Assembly (NCBI GenBank): GCA_008704415.1
Contig: VXIS01000174.1
Coordinates: 33,670 to 97,669 of the forward strand
DNA: 64,000 nucleotides
Source of the DNA: Sphaerosporella brunnea
Lineage: Eukaryota; Ascomycota; Pezizomycetes; Pezizales; Pyronemataceae
Direction: 5' to 3'
The notes under the pieces were generated by a model. The model did not search any database. It had not been told where the DNA came from and saw nothing but the letters and a program-made list of their open reading frames with translations. Position numbers and translations under genes: made by a program. Below are positions 21,206 through 33,952 of the stretch, one piece after another (position 1 is the stretch's first letter; every line of letters starts with the position of its first letter).

Positions 21206-21667
21206 CCTCCCGTTCCTCTTAAGCTTGCCCCTGGTGAAGCCTCAAAGTCGCAGTTGCAGGCGGTCACCATCGGACCACAACAACCGCTGCACCCCCAATC
21301 AATCTGCTGTGCCGACACTCTGTTTGATCCTCTTCCCCTCCGCCGCCTCCCCTTCTCCGTCTTTCTCCCCAACCCAACCCCCCAACCCCCCGTCTGTCCC
21401 TCTTGCCTTCGTACTCCCGCATCCTAGCCCTCCATATCAAACGTCAAGCCGTCACGGCGGGAAGTCCGTATCCCTCGGCTATACCTGGTGTTGCTCCCCA
21501 AAAAACTTTGGTACGTCCTCACGTCATATTTTCTTTGTCACTTGAACTGCACGGATTGCCATTTTCACGAGTGCAAGGAGCCTGGTTGAATAATCGCCGT
21601 TGCTGGTTTCTCGACGGCTTGACTGACATTGCACAGAGACGCCACACGCTGTGCGCCGCAGACAACA
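18897..21667. other. 2.8-kb intergenic region upstream of GCV2
   Basis: No supported gene on either strand. It contains a T21 run at 20272-20292, an A30 run at 21175-21204, an AAGTACTT palindrome at 20731-20738 and a pyrimidine-rich GCV2 leader (21330-21430). The presumed long 5' UTR and promoter of GCV2 fall at the right end. Confidence 0.5.
21175..21204 (+). repeat. A30 homopolymer
   Basis: Uninterrupted run of 30 A in non-coding DNA. Similar runs: T32 at 27456-27487, T27 at 29560-29586, A27 at 35679-35705. Confidence 0.95.
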
Positions 21668-24600
21668 ATGACTTCCGTTGCTGTGCGCCATCTGCTTTCT
21701 CGCCGAGCATGCGTGCTTTCTCCGCGCCTGCTATGTGGCGCAAACATCGCCGCCAGGAGTTCGGTGGCTCCCAGAAATCATTTTGTGGCCACTCAATCTC
21801 TCGCTGCGAGAAAACCCCGCCACGTCCGCCAGTTCTATTCTTCTACGGCAGGCGAGACCGATCAGGATGCTCGGAGCACCACCATCTTCGACCCGCAGGA
21901 TACCTTCCAGAGGCGTCACATTGGGCCTTCACCCAGCGAGACCGAGAAGATGTTGGACTTCTTGAGATATGACTCTCTGGACTCCTTCGTGAAGGATGTT
22001 GTCCCGTCAAACATTTTGTCATCTCGGAATCTCCAGGTCAGTCCCAACCACGGACTGAGCGAGACCGAGCTGCTGGAGCGTCTGGGAGAGATTGCTGCGA
22101 AGAACAAGAAAGCTCGCAGTTATATTGGTTGCGGATATGCGGGCACCAAAACGCCCGCAGTGATTGCGAGAAATATCCTGGAATGCCCAGAATGGTACAC
22201 CTCGTACACTCCCTACCAGCCCGAAATCTCACAGGGTTTGTGAACAAGTGACCCTTGAATATTTCGGTGCAACCAACTGATCCGCCATTGCAGGACGTCT
22301 GGAATCTCTAGTCAACTTTCAAACCATGGTGACCGACCTCACGGGACTCGCAATTTCCAATGCTTCCGTCTTGGATGAGGCCACTGCGGCTGGAGAAGCC
22401 ATGACCATGTCTTTGGCCGCTCTTCCTGCGAGTCGCCAAAAGCGCCCTGGCCGGACATTCTTTGTGGATAGCAAGGTTCACCCACAGACTATCGCGGGAC
22501 TTGCCTCGCGAGCCGAAGGATTCGGGATTCACATCTCTGTTGGTGATGCCCTTGATCTTTCTAAGGTCAAGGAAGTGGGTCAGGATCTTATCGGAGTCCT
22601 TGTACAGTATCCTGCCACAGATGGTTCTGTCCACGACTATTCAGAGCTTGCCGGGACGGTGCACGAACTCGGCGCCCCATTGTCTGTTGCCACCGACCTG
22701 TTGGCTCTCACACTCCTCAAAGCGCCTGGCGAATTTGGTGCAGACATTGCCTTTGGCAATGCGCAGAGGTTCGGAGTACCGATGGGATATGGTGGTCCCC
22801 ACGCTGCTTTCTTTGCAACCGCAGACAAGCTCAAGAGGAAAATGCCTGGGCGGCTGATAGGAGTGTCAAAGGACCGCCTGGGCGACCCTGCATACAGACT
22901 GGCACTTCAGACTCGAGAACAGCACATCCGTCGCGAAAAGGCCACCAGCAACATTTGCACTGCTCAGGCGCTTTTGGCAAATATGAGCGCCATGTACGCG
23001 GTATATCATGGACCAGCTGGACTCAAGGCTATCGCCGATAGGGTTCACTCCATGGCCAGGATCCTCGCGGAGGGTGTTGAACGGCTCGGATTCGATGTAA
23101 ATGGAGGTTCGAAGGCTGCCGGCGGTTATTTCGACACCGTTGCCATCAAGGTTAATGATGCGAAGGATGTCGCTGCGACAATAACTGAGTGGTACGGAAT
23201 TAATCTGCGAGTTCTGGACGAACACCGAGTCAGCGTAACTATGGATGAGACCGTCTCGATGCGTGATTTGGAGGACATCCTGGCAGCCCTGTCTGCTTTT
23301 GCAGAGAGGATTCCTGGCAGACTTACGTGGAACCAAATGCTGTTGGAGATTGCTGAAGACTTGGAGATCACTACGACAAAGCCCGCAGAGGTACCCGAGG
23401 TCGTCCGCCGAACAAGCCCGTATCTGCAACATCCTGTCTTCAACAAGTATCACTCCGAAACGGAAATGCTGAGATACATTCATCATCTTCAGAGCAAGGA
23501 TCTGTCGTTGGCAAATTCGATGATCCCCCTAGGCTCTTGCACAATGAAATTGAACGCTACAACCGAAATGCTGCCGATTACATGGCCGGAGTTCGGCACC
23601 CTTCACCCTTTCGTACCGCTCGACCAGGCTCAAGGCTACAAGGTCCTGTTGGACGAGCTGGAAGCGGACCTCGCTGACATTACTGGATTCGATGCGGTCT
23701 CCCTTCAGCCAAATTCAGGGGCCCAGGGAGAATTCACTGGACTGCGAGTCATCCGCGCTTACTTCAAATCCCTCGGTCAAGGCCAACGTGACGTTTGCTT
23801 GATCCCGGCATCGGCGCATGGCACAAACCCTGCTTCTGCTTCGATGGCCGGTATGCGTGTGGTGACCATCAAATGCGATCCGAAGAGTGGCGATCTGGAC
23901 ATGGCAGACCTCAAGATTAAGGCTGAGAAGTACAAAGACCATCTGGCGGCGATCATGATCACCTACCCCAGTACTTATGGTGTGTTCGAGCCCCAAGTCA
24001 AGGAAGCTTGCGAAACCGTGCATTCATTCGGCGGCCAGGTTTATATGGATGGCGCGAACATGAACGCTCAAATCGGACTTTGCTCTCCAGGAGAGATTGG
24101 TGCCGATGTCTGCCATCTGAACCTGCACAAGACTTTCTGTATCCCGCACGGTGGAGGCGGTCCCGGTGTCGGACCAATTGGTGTCAAAAAGCACCTGGCA
24201 GACTTCCTCCCAGGCCACCCGATAGTCCCGACAGGTGGCGCTCAGGCCATTGCTCCGGTTTCAGCGGCTCCCTGGGGATCTGCCAGCATTTTGCCAATCT
24301 CGTGGTCCTACATCAAGATGATGGGCGCTCGGGGTCTTACTCACGCTACCAAGATCACCTTGCTCAATGCCAATTACATGGCTGCTCGTTTGTCCGCCCA
24401 CTATCCCATCCTGTACACCAACGCCAAAGGACGCTGTGCGCACGAGTTCATTCTCGACACCCGTGGTTTCAAAGAGACATGCGGCATTGAAGCAATCGAC
24501 ATCGCAAAGAGACTTCAGGATTACGGGTTCCACGCACCCACAATGTCTTGGCCCGTTCCCAACACTCTGATGATTGAGCCTACAGAATCGGAAAATCTGC

Positions 24601-24946
24601 AGGAGCTAGATCGTTTCTGCGATGCTTTGATCAATATCCGTCAGGAAATCAAGGAGATAGAGGAAGGAAAGGCTCCTCGCGAACGGAATGTCCTGAAAAT
24701 GGCACCTCACACTGTGAAAGATTTGATCACAGGAGAGTGGGATAGGAGTTACAGTCGGGAGAAGGCTGCACACCCATTGAGCTACCTCAAGGAGCGGAAG
24801 TTCTGGCCAACTGTGACCCGAGTAGATGATGGTACGTTTCATTCCCAGCTTCAACTGTCAATGGGCTGACCTAATGTTTCCTTACAGCGTTTGGCGACTT
24901 GAACCTCTTCTGTGCATGTGTTCCCGTCACAGCCGAGGAGGACTAA
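21668..24946 (+). CDS. GCV2: Mitochondrial glycine dehydrogenase (decarboxylating), P protein
   Basis: PLP-dependent P subunit of the glycine cleavage system: decarboxylates glycine and passes the aminomethyl group to lipoyl-H protein. Exons 21668-22235, 22294-24831, 24888-24946 give 1054 aa, close to yeast (1034). The first ~75 residues are Arg/Ser/Ala-rich without acidic residues, fitting a mitochondrial presequence; the ATG at 21668 ([15 protein letters not shown]) is chosen for this. N-terminal half: [53 protein letters not shown]-terminal half: [18 protein letters not shown] and [15 protein letters not shown] lysine in [18 protein letters not shown]. The tail [11 protein letters not shown] lies in a 59-nt last exon. 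Intact. Confidence 0.97.
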
Positions 24947-27153
24947 GCCTCAATGATCCGCGTCTGCACTCAACATTTGCCTTTTTTGTCTGCCTCATCA
25001 GCGGACTGCATTGACACGGGGAACAATTTTTCTTTTTCTTTTTACTATTTCCTTCGATTCATGGGATGGGGACTAGATATCTGGCGTTTGATTTGACAGA
25101 AAAGGCAGTATTCATCTACTGGCGCTATGTGTTTGCTTTTGCTTGGGTTTTTTTTTTCCTTCTGAATCTGTATTTGGCTTGTTAGAGGGGGAGCTGGTGG
25201 GTCTGGTTGCGTTCTGCATCGGTCGGAGTTTTTCCTGCCAGTGCGGGCAGGGAAGAGATTGGGAGTCCTGTGTCTCTTAACTGCCGCTGGACATGGCAGC
25301 GGTTGTTCGTTTGATAGATTCGGACGGATAGACGGATAATAGACTTTCAACAGTCATATTGAACTGCACGATGCCGTGAGCTTAATTAACGATAACCGAC
25401 CAAACTCCAAGCGGTGTAGTCCCGTGATCGTGGGGATCGCAAGCGGAAAGGCTGAGGCAAACGAACGAAACCCTGTCGTCGATCTCCCGCTCTTGGCGTT
25501 TCCAAGCAACGGGGTAACTTCTTCCACGTGACACATCACTCGGCCCCTCAAGTTTGGAGCTGAGAAAGAGGATCGTCACGCTTGATGATGCCTGGTATGT
25601 ATGCGATCTGGCCGCTGAGTCCAACGGTGGGAAATATAGAAGGATCCGGAGACTATTGTTGGACCGGCAGTTCAAAACAGGTTACCCAGATATCGATAGC
25701 CGTCAAATCATTTCCGTGTACATAGGTCCAAAAGGAAAGGCTCCGGCAGACAAGGAAGGCGGTATTTATGGAAAGAAAGCAATGCATTCGGGTTCTTCTT
25801 TTTCTCCTTGCAGCTGTTTGTATTGAGGGGGGGGGGGGGGCACTTGGCTATGTAGTAGAGAGGAGGTCCTTGCTGGTCAGGCGTTAGTGACAGTGTAAAC
25901 TGCTAGCAGCAGTGACGTGGAGCCGTCGATCTAGTTCAGGAGAGTAGGTGTCTGCATAGGTCGCTCGTCAAAGGGCGTGCGTGGCGGCGGGCGGAGCTCG
26001 GAGTTCATTCATCGCACCAGAGTATACACTTCGACTTTGAGATGTCTTGAACGCAGCAGTTGGCGATGCACATGGTTGGGATGGCTGTCTGCGTTCCCGC
26101 TTCCAGTAGCCGAAAGCGGGTGCATAACTCAATATGGTGTGGGTTAGGGTTTCGCGTGAACGCAACGCCTTGCGGACGTTATTCATGTTCTTCTTCCGCA
26201 GCGCACCAAATCCTGCGAGTTTTCTCGGGAGGCTGTGGAAGCGCAAGTACTGTACTCGCACCTGAGTACTTGCCGCAAGTATACATATCATGTCAGCGAT
26301 GCTGTTTCCTTGGCGAGAGACTGGAACCAGGAACAACATCGTAGCATCCGGCGCAACGAGCCTCACCATGCATGCGCCTGCCTGGTCAATCGATGAGGCC
26401 GAAAGCACAGCCCGGCGCAATACTTGTTGCTCATGTATTGATTGTACTGCCCCACCGCCAATCAGAGCTCAACATCCACGCAACAGACAGCGCCTTTCCA
26501 CCTCGCTGTATCCATACCCCTTTTCAAATTGCATGCGTGCGAATCTTCAGGCACGATCGCCGCAGCGGTGTAGCTGTTTGGATATTGTTCAGACAACGGA
26601 ACATGATGCAGAGAAGAAAATTCCTTCCACTGATCGATCGCTATCCCCCCTCCAGCCGCCGAAGAGCAACCACAACCCAACAACCAACAAATCCACCGCC
26701 CCCCCTCCCTCCCCAAGCGCTCTTCCTCTCGTCTTTTCTCCTGTCATCTGCTTTCTCCTTCTCTCGCCCCATTTTCTCCTGTTTACGCTTCACGAGCCCT
26801 GTTCTCGCTCGAGAAAATAATATCAAACTCAGCTTTTTCTTGCCACCACACCCCTAAACCCGACCTGCGAACTGGCTAAGCCAACCCTTCACTCACGTTG
26901 TTGTGTCCTCCACCACTAGGCGACCCCTCGAATTTGTGCACGTCCTCCACCTCACCCCCGCCACCGAAGTTAGATCCCCGCTCTCTGTTCGGACCCTATT
27001 CGAAAAAGAAGCATATACGGCAAGCGCTACAGGGAACAACTCCGCCTCTCGATCATCTACAAGCTGCATCTCCTGGTTTTCCAGTTCTCATCTCTCCATC
27101 ATCCGCTTAGCGAACCATTTCCGTCCAAGCCATCTACATATTTTTTTTCGACC
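24947..27153. other. 2.2-kb intergenic region GCV2-SRPK
   Basis: No supported gene. A G-run of about 12 sits near 25827-25840. AAGTACT/AGTACTT motifs cluster at 26243-26282. The last 500 bp are pyrimidine-rich (26640-27150), consistent with a long leader of the kinase gene. Confidence 0.5.
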
Positions 27154-29370
<2,217 letters not shown>

Positions 29371-29920
29371 ATTTCTGTTTGATGCTTTACGTTTCTTTCT
29401 TTATTGATCCGGGCTGTACGTTCGGGCCTTTGGTTGCTGCATTGCATGAACAACTGTCTCTTTCTATCATCTTAAATACCTGGCTTCAGAACTGCCAGTA
29501 GCATACTTGTTTATGAGTTTGCTGCCTGGCGTATAACCCCCTGGATTTTATCTTCTTTCTTTTTTTTTTTTTTTTTTTTTTTTTTTCCGTCACTCCTGGT
29601 TGCTATGTCACTTTTCGTTTCTTGTCGAATCAATCTGTGCCCAGCAGCTTATTTCCACATGATACCTAAGGCGATGTGTGCTAGACGATGACAGGCAGTG
29701 TGATGTTGCGATAGCTTTGGGCACAATGCTGTATGGTAGATAGAAGGGGAGGTATTGGACGTTTAATCATAATCCAAGAAGAACATCAAGCTCTCAATCC
29801 ATGTCTATCAAGGCTCCACATTGCCAGAATCCATTGCTTGCAAGCTCGAGGATAATGGATGGATAAATGGATAAATGGTGTTTTTGGTTATTTCCATGGG
29901 GAGTTAAAAAAAACAGTCAA
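29371..29920. other. Convergent 3' region kinase/PCD
   Basis: Includes the T27 run at 29560-29586. No coding region supported. Confidence 0.6.
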
Positions 29921-30614
29921 TCACTTTTTCGCACTCCTGCACGGCTCACATTCACCTCCAGCAGGCAGCATCTGGTCCAGAATGTTACCACCGCCAGCCG
30001 CAGCTTCACCACTGGCAGCACTTTCGGACCCCTCCTTTTCCTTAGGCGAAGAAGTCCGCAGTCCGACCTCAGCGGCCTTCTCGTCGCAGAACTTGGCCAT
30101 CTCCACATCCTTATCGCTAAGGCCCTTCGGATTATGCGTAGTCCATCTCACGCGCACGGTATCGTAGACCTACCCAACCGTCCACCCCCCTCCCCCAATT
30201 TCGTCAACAAACCACCGTCCAATTTCCTTCCTTCCCGCTGTATAAAGTGGGGGGAAGGGGGGAGGGGAGGATTACGTTTGCCCACTCCGGGTGGTGTTTG
30301 CGAAGCCGACACTCGTCCGCGACGAGGTTTATGAAGCGCATGGCTTTGACGAAACCGGGGAAGACGAATTCGCGCTCCAGGCCGTCGCGCGTCGAAGACA
30401 GCGTCCAGGTCCTGGACTCTAGCAGCGCTGTGGCGGCGGAGCGGCCGGGCTCGCTCGAGGCGCTTGACCACTGCACTCCGGGTGTCGTCATCCGGTTGTT
30501 GTTGTTGTTGTTGGCGGCGGCGGCGGCGGCGGTGGAGAATGTACGCGTGCAGTTGCAACGTGGTGTAAACGTCCGGATTGTCGTCCTGGCCGATAGTTTG
30601 AGACCGAGACGCAT
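29921..30614 (-). CDS. Pterin-4a-carbinolamine dehydratase
   Basis: Dehydrates 4a-hydroxytetrahydropterin, recycling the cofactor of aromatic amino-acid hydroxylases; the family also occurs in organisms without known pterin hydroxylases. Exons 30614-30276 and 30169-29921 give 195 aa. Core: WTLSSTRDGLEREFVFPGF, KAMRFINLVADECRLRKHHPEWANVY (catalytic HH), VRVRWTTHNPKGLSDKDVEMAKFCDEKA. The N-terminus from the ATG at 30614 is Arg/Thr-rich (MRLGLKLSARTTIRTFTPR) and resembles a mitochondrial presequence. It ends in Ala- and Asn-runs encoded by GGC/GTT microsatellites (on the plus strand), then MTTPGV, a possible internal start giving 154 aa. A Gly/Ala/Glu-rich tail ends in CEPCRSAKK. Confidence 0.88.
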
Positions 30615-31295
30615 GGGTGTGGCGTTGGGTTGTTGGCGGGAGGCAGCTGTTGGTGAGGGTGTTGGGGTTTTCAGTGGTGGTGACGTTTAGCGTGTCGCGT
30701 ATGAAGCTTAAATTTCGCCGCGGATTTGTGCGGGTGATGATCAGTGACTTGTGCGTCGGTTTGTCCTCCTTAGCACAGCACTTTTCGACCTTCACTGCAC
30801 CGCCATCACCACCACCGCCACTACCACCACCGGCTTCAGTCCCAAGATTCCCCAACAGCGATCTGGTTGTTGGTTTGTTAGTTTGTATAGGGGCCTCGAT
30901 GGAAGTCTTGATTGAACCTCTTCTCTGCAGCGGATCCAGTCTCCTCCCAAGCAGCAAGCAACATTCGCCAACGTTGACCAGCAAAAGGTCCAACAAGAAC
31001 CAGCGCTCAGAACCTGGCTTCCAACTAGGTAGTGGTTGGCATGAGACAAAAACCCATGGTGTCTCGCCTGGCTAGAGACTGAGTGATATACAGTGAACCG
31101 GATGTGGTCTCTGGTTATGCAGTATTTGGAGTATGCTTTGTGCATGATGGGTACGGCCGATTCAGAATGGTTTACATCACGGTTTGCTTGGCAAAATCAT
31201 AGCTTGTGAGGACTCACTCTCTGGTTTAAGCATAACCTTTCTGCATCCCATCATCACTCCTCAACAACACATCCCCCAACCCTCTACGGTCAAAA
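30615..31295. other. Divergent intergenic PCD / protease-like gene
   Basis: Both promoters. Overlapping ORFs have no recognisable family content. TGATGATGAT-type and CACCAC-rich stretches are present (about 30800-30835). Confidence 0.5.
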
Positions 31296-33191
31296 ATGGC
31301 GAGAGCTGAACGCCCCAAACCACTCGATGCCGATGGCGAAGTGCCGTTTTCAGCCGCTAATGGTCCTGCATCCGAGGATCTTCAACATCCGACTGGCGAA
31401 GAGACCAGAAAGCTTAGGTACTATGGGCAAAGGCTGGCAGCGGAGTCCGATATGGATTCGGGACCCGACGCTTCTAGCAACACTGCACTTCCCTACCGGT
31501 CGATATTTGACGCACCGATGGGAAACGACTTCCTTTCTGCTCTTCAACCTGAAGATTTACCTCTAGATAGTCTGATACAAGCCCTGGCGTTCATTCGCTC
31601 AATCGTGCATCGCTACAAACAGAATGGGAGCTTTGGAACCATCGTTCAATTCTCGCCCGACAGGGAGCCTACCAGGCCAACCATTATCTTTGGCTTCCCA
31701 CAACCACCTGGCGACATTGGCACAGAGCTACTTTTACATGAGAGCGATACTAGATTACCGATAAAGGTTTCCTGCGGAGGACTAGACGAAGCAGCAACTG
31801 CACCAACAAGCTGGCTGAATCAGCGAATTAAGGATCATGCCCAGCTGGATATCAACGATGCCTCCATAGGGGAACAGCGATCCTTTCCGAGGCTAGAAGC
31901 TTTGGAGGCTATCTCCAGACCTCCAGTGGTACAATTCTGGGGATATCGTATTATCCCGGTAATAACGAAATTTCACAGACCCCGAAGTAACTGACACGTA
32001 CCGTTCAGCGGGCAGTGAAGCTGGGGGGGCGTGTTTCGACGCGAGCTGGAGTGCGAAGACGCGACGTGAAAAGTCAAAAAGACGTCAATGCGACGAAGAC
32101 GCTGGAGACAAGGTGGAGACGGGCAAGAGCGAGCGCTCAGGCTGTCGCCGCGGTCTCCATCTCCCCGCTCTGTTTAAGGTTTTACTGACCACCACTGGTC
32201 GAGCACTGTCCAAGCACGTCGCTTCCGACCGCCTCTCACACAGCTTCACTGCCCGCTGAACGGTACGTGTCAGTTACTTCGGGGTCTGTGAAATTTCGTT
32301 ATTACCGGGATAATACGGTATCCGCTGCCCACGCTATTCCAGCAGCCGTCGGTGGAGGCGACAGCAAGGTTGAGATCAATAATCGGATACACTTCCTATG
32401 ACGTCAATCCGATCAAAATTAAGCCTTTCCTGCAAAAGGAGGCGGACGATATCTTGGCCAACAACCGTATCACGACTAGCACTGATGGGCTGAAAGTTGG
32501 CGGCTATCCAGAGAAAATTGTCCTGTCCGGCCCTCGCGTTGGGCACATTGTTGCGCAATCGCGTAAATATGAGGACAGTGTATTTGTTCGCCATAGCAAG
32601 AAACTGGCCAAGCTGGCAATGCGACAATTCCCAGTGCCTGGGCCCAACCCCATGGCGCACGGTAATACAAACCTTCTGGCGAATCAGAATATCCCGGAGA
32701 AAAGCAAAATAGACTGGTGTGCGTTTTCCGTTGACCTCTCAAGGTGAGTTTTTCCTCCACGTCTTCTTTTTGGACAACTTCTAAAATATTTCTGTGACAG
32801 GATGGGGCGCAACGTGTTCTCAGCAGAGGATTACGGAGATCCTGTGGTTTCGCCGACTTTGTTATCGCCTGGCACTAAGGTGGTAAAAGTAGGACGCACG
32901 ACTGGACGGCAGTATGGGACGGTCAATGGAGCAATTGTCCAAGGCTGGGACGATGGCCATTCAACTGTTGAGATTGGCGTCATTGGACATGCCAATGGTG
33001 TCTTCGCCGATAGCGGTGACTCCGGGTCTTTGTGTGTCCTCGAAGACAAACAAGGAGATCTCCACGCCGCAGGGCTGGTCGTTGACAAACACGCGGAGTT
33101 GAAACTGGCCATTGTGACCCCAATGTGGGCCTTGCTGGAGGATGTATCGAGGGAGTTGGGAGAATCGGTGGGATTCTGGGAAGGGAGGTAA
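31296..33191 (+). pseudogene. Trypsin-like (NAL1-type) serine protease-like gene interrupted by a MITE
   Basis: As it stands the frame from 31296 stops at 31994 (232 codons), inside an inserted element. Skipping the element and one TA duplicate (31946-32320, 375 bp) joins codon 217 to the downstream frame with no shift. After a normal 57-bp intron (32744-32800) the frame continues to 33191; the uninterrupted product would be 487 aa. The downstream part has DWCAFSVDLSRMG, KVGRTTGRQYGTVNG and the serine motif FADSGDSGSLCV, matching fungal proteins with NAL1-like trypsin folds. I do not see a clear catalytic His motif. The role is unknown. No other stop interrupts the frame, so the damage looks recent. 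The allele could still be expressed if a cryptic splice removes the element (see findings). Confidence 0.8.
31946..32318. mobile_element. MITE with 78-bp terminal inverted repeats, TA target duplication
   Basis: The 373-bp element begins (T/C)CGTATTATCCCGGTAA. Its arms 31946-32023 and 32241-32318 are inverted repeats identical at 77 of 78 positions (only the outermost base differs). It is flanked by TA at 31944-31945 and 32319-32320. The internal 217 bp has no coding frame. A TA duplication and long TIRs fit a non-autonomous Tc1/mariner-superfamily element; the family cannot be named here. Confidence 0.9.
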
Positions 33192-33952
33192 AGAGACTGG
33201 CGCGGAAACTGCATGGCTAGCTGGAGTCAAAATTGGAAAATTGCTGGGAGGTCAAGCGTTTTTAGATTTCAACGAGTGGTTCTGACAAGCGATGGTTGAC
33301 AATGGATTGTCGAAAGTTTTTGCGAGCCCTATAATATTGAAAGCTCCTTGGTAGTTACATCTCTTGTAAACAAGTGAACAAGTTTTACCCTTGTGACGAC
33401 TTTCTCCGGCCTCCGGCCTCCGAGCGCTGATACCGGCGACACCTGCTATCCTGCAGTGGTAGCTCCCGAGGGCGATTAAATTGGGGGCACCAGGTCAGGC
33501 CATGGCAGGTTGTGTTTCGGGGCCTCGGGGGCGCTCATCCCTTCCTTGTAATTCACCTTTTTCAATTAGGTGGCGGAAGAGTAGAGTACTTTATTTTGAT
33601 TACATGACACTACACACATAAACACCCGGCCGGGTACAGGCAATCGCGCTTCTCAGGTTTTCTGAGAGTTCAACCTCGAGGCTTGGCAAAATTTGCGGAC
33701 CCCAACATACCATGTATTTATGGTGTCTGCACTCAAGTCGAGAATTGAAAAAATCATTACTCAAGCGAGTACGACGACAAATAGGAGTATATATATGAGT
33801 ATGGCCAAAAAAATTCACTCACGAAGGTATTATTATTATATTGTATCTGGCCCTGGACTTTGTGCCACACACCGTTTCATGGAAAAAAATAAACTCGGCA
33901 ACCAAACAACGCTGAATATCAGTATGCAAAGACCACCACAAGCCCAGCCCTA
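33192..33952. other. Convergent 3' region protease-like / VIP1
   Basis: No supported gene. Confidence 0.5.

Noticed and set aside
25554..25826. 90-codon ORF in the GCV2-kinase gap
   Set aside because: No recognisable content and no neighbouring exons.
26141..26152. GGGTTAGGGTTT, telomere-like
   Set aside because: Under two repeat units in the middle of a gene-bearing window; chance match.
30148..30996. 282-codon minus-strand ORF overlapping the pterin dehydratase
   Set aside because: Wrong frame of a recognised gene; composition is Arg/Gln/Pro low-complexity.
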